From assembly GCA_040758525.1 (NCBI GenBank), contig JBFLVQ010000627.1, positions 1 through 5,700 of the forward strand: DNA of 5,700 nucleotides, in the 5' to 3' direction. The translations under genes were made by a program, and so were the position numbers. Source of the DNA: JBFLVQ01 sp040758525. GTDB lineage: Bacteria > Acidobacteriota > Blastocatellia > Chloracidobacteriales > JADJPF01. The number at the start of each line of letters is the position of its first letter. The first letter of the stretch is position 1. The notes under the pieces were generated by a model. The model was not told the origin of the DNA. It was given only the letters and a program-made list of their open reading frames with translations, and ran no database searches. Positions 5,665-5,700 of the stretch are shown piece by piece.

Positions 5665-5700
5665 ACGCTATGGTGTAAGCTCATCCGTGAAGGCAATGGG
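5586..5700. other. Junction with unidentified, structured, possibly mobile sequence
   Basis: At about 5584-5592 the RHS protein pattern stops. Beyond it all three minus-strand frames lack YD motifs, and the RHS frame meets TAG at 5668-5670. On the plus strand GTAGCG/CGTTAC (5604-5618) forms a tight hairpin. CCATAG (5618-5623) can pair with CTATGG (5668-5673), and GGATGAG (5631-5637) with CTCATCC (5680-5686), in a crossed order. The run starting GTATG at 5585, with phrases such as GGTGTAAGCTC and CCGTGAAGGCAATGGG, reminds me of the 5' domain of a bacterial group II intron on the plus strand. I see no domain V or intron protein inside the window, so this is a guess. A MITE, an insertion-sequence end or a simple rearrangement are alternatives. 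Confidence 0.35.

Overview
This window holds the 3' portion of a large RHS-family (YD-repeat) polymorphic-toxin gene on the minus strand. It is followed on the same strand by a gene for an exported HEAT-repeat-like protein, and then by about 950 bases of AT-rich, gene-poor DNA. There is no rRNA, tRNA or housekeeping marker, so the organism cannot be named. The architecture (YD repeats, an IPT/TIG-like Ig fold, seven fibronectin type III modules, RHS core, variable C-terminus), moderate GC and standard bacterial start signals fit an environmental multi-domain-toxin bacterium. An Acidobacteriota (Blastocatellia-like) or similar soil lineage is my guess only.

Layout in the direction of transcription, from high to low coordinates. 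At 5586-5700 the RHS reading frame runs into sequence that does not look like RHS protein, with an in-frame TAG at 5668-5670, so the 5' part of the gene is missing here. At 5583-1960 lies the RHS fragment: YD repeats, an IPT-like domain, seven FN3 modules, the RHS core ending in DPLG, and a roughly 204-residue C-terminal domain. That domain carries a zinc-protease HEAAH motif, a downstream glutamate and an N..R.......R..Y pattern recalling the M91/NleD-like effector peptidases. The 195-base gap at 1765-1959 holds a hairpin, a good sigma70-type promoter and a Shine-Dalgarno sequence. The HEAT-like secreted protein is at 1764-958. The remaining 957 bases carry only short open stretches that may be decayed gene ends, including two facing each other at 484-600 (+) and 618-797 (-).

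The most coherent biological reading is a toxin module. The RHS shell would present or deliver a metalloprotease tip, and the next gene, with the same low GC as the tip and its own promoter, is a candidate immunity or accessory protein. Two features stand out. About 780 residues of Ig-like modules are placed exactly between the last YD strand and the HLGS strand of the RHS core. Base composition drops sharply at the toxin-tip boundary. The 5' disruption means this copy may be an inactive or orphan remnant.
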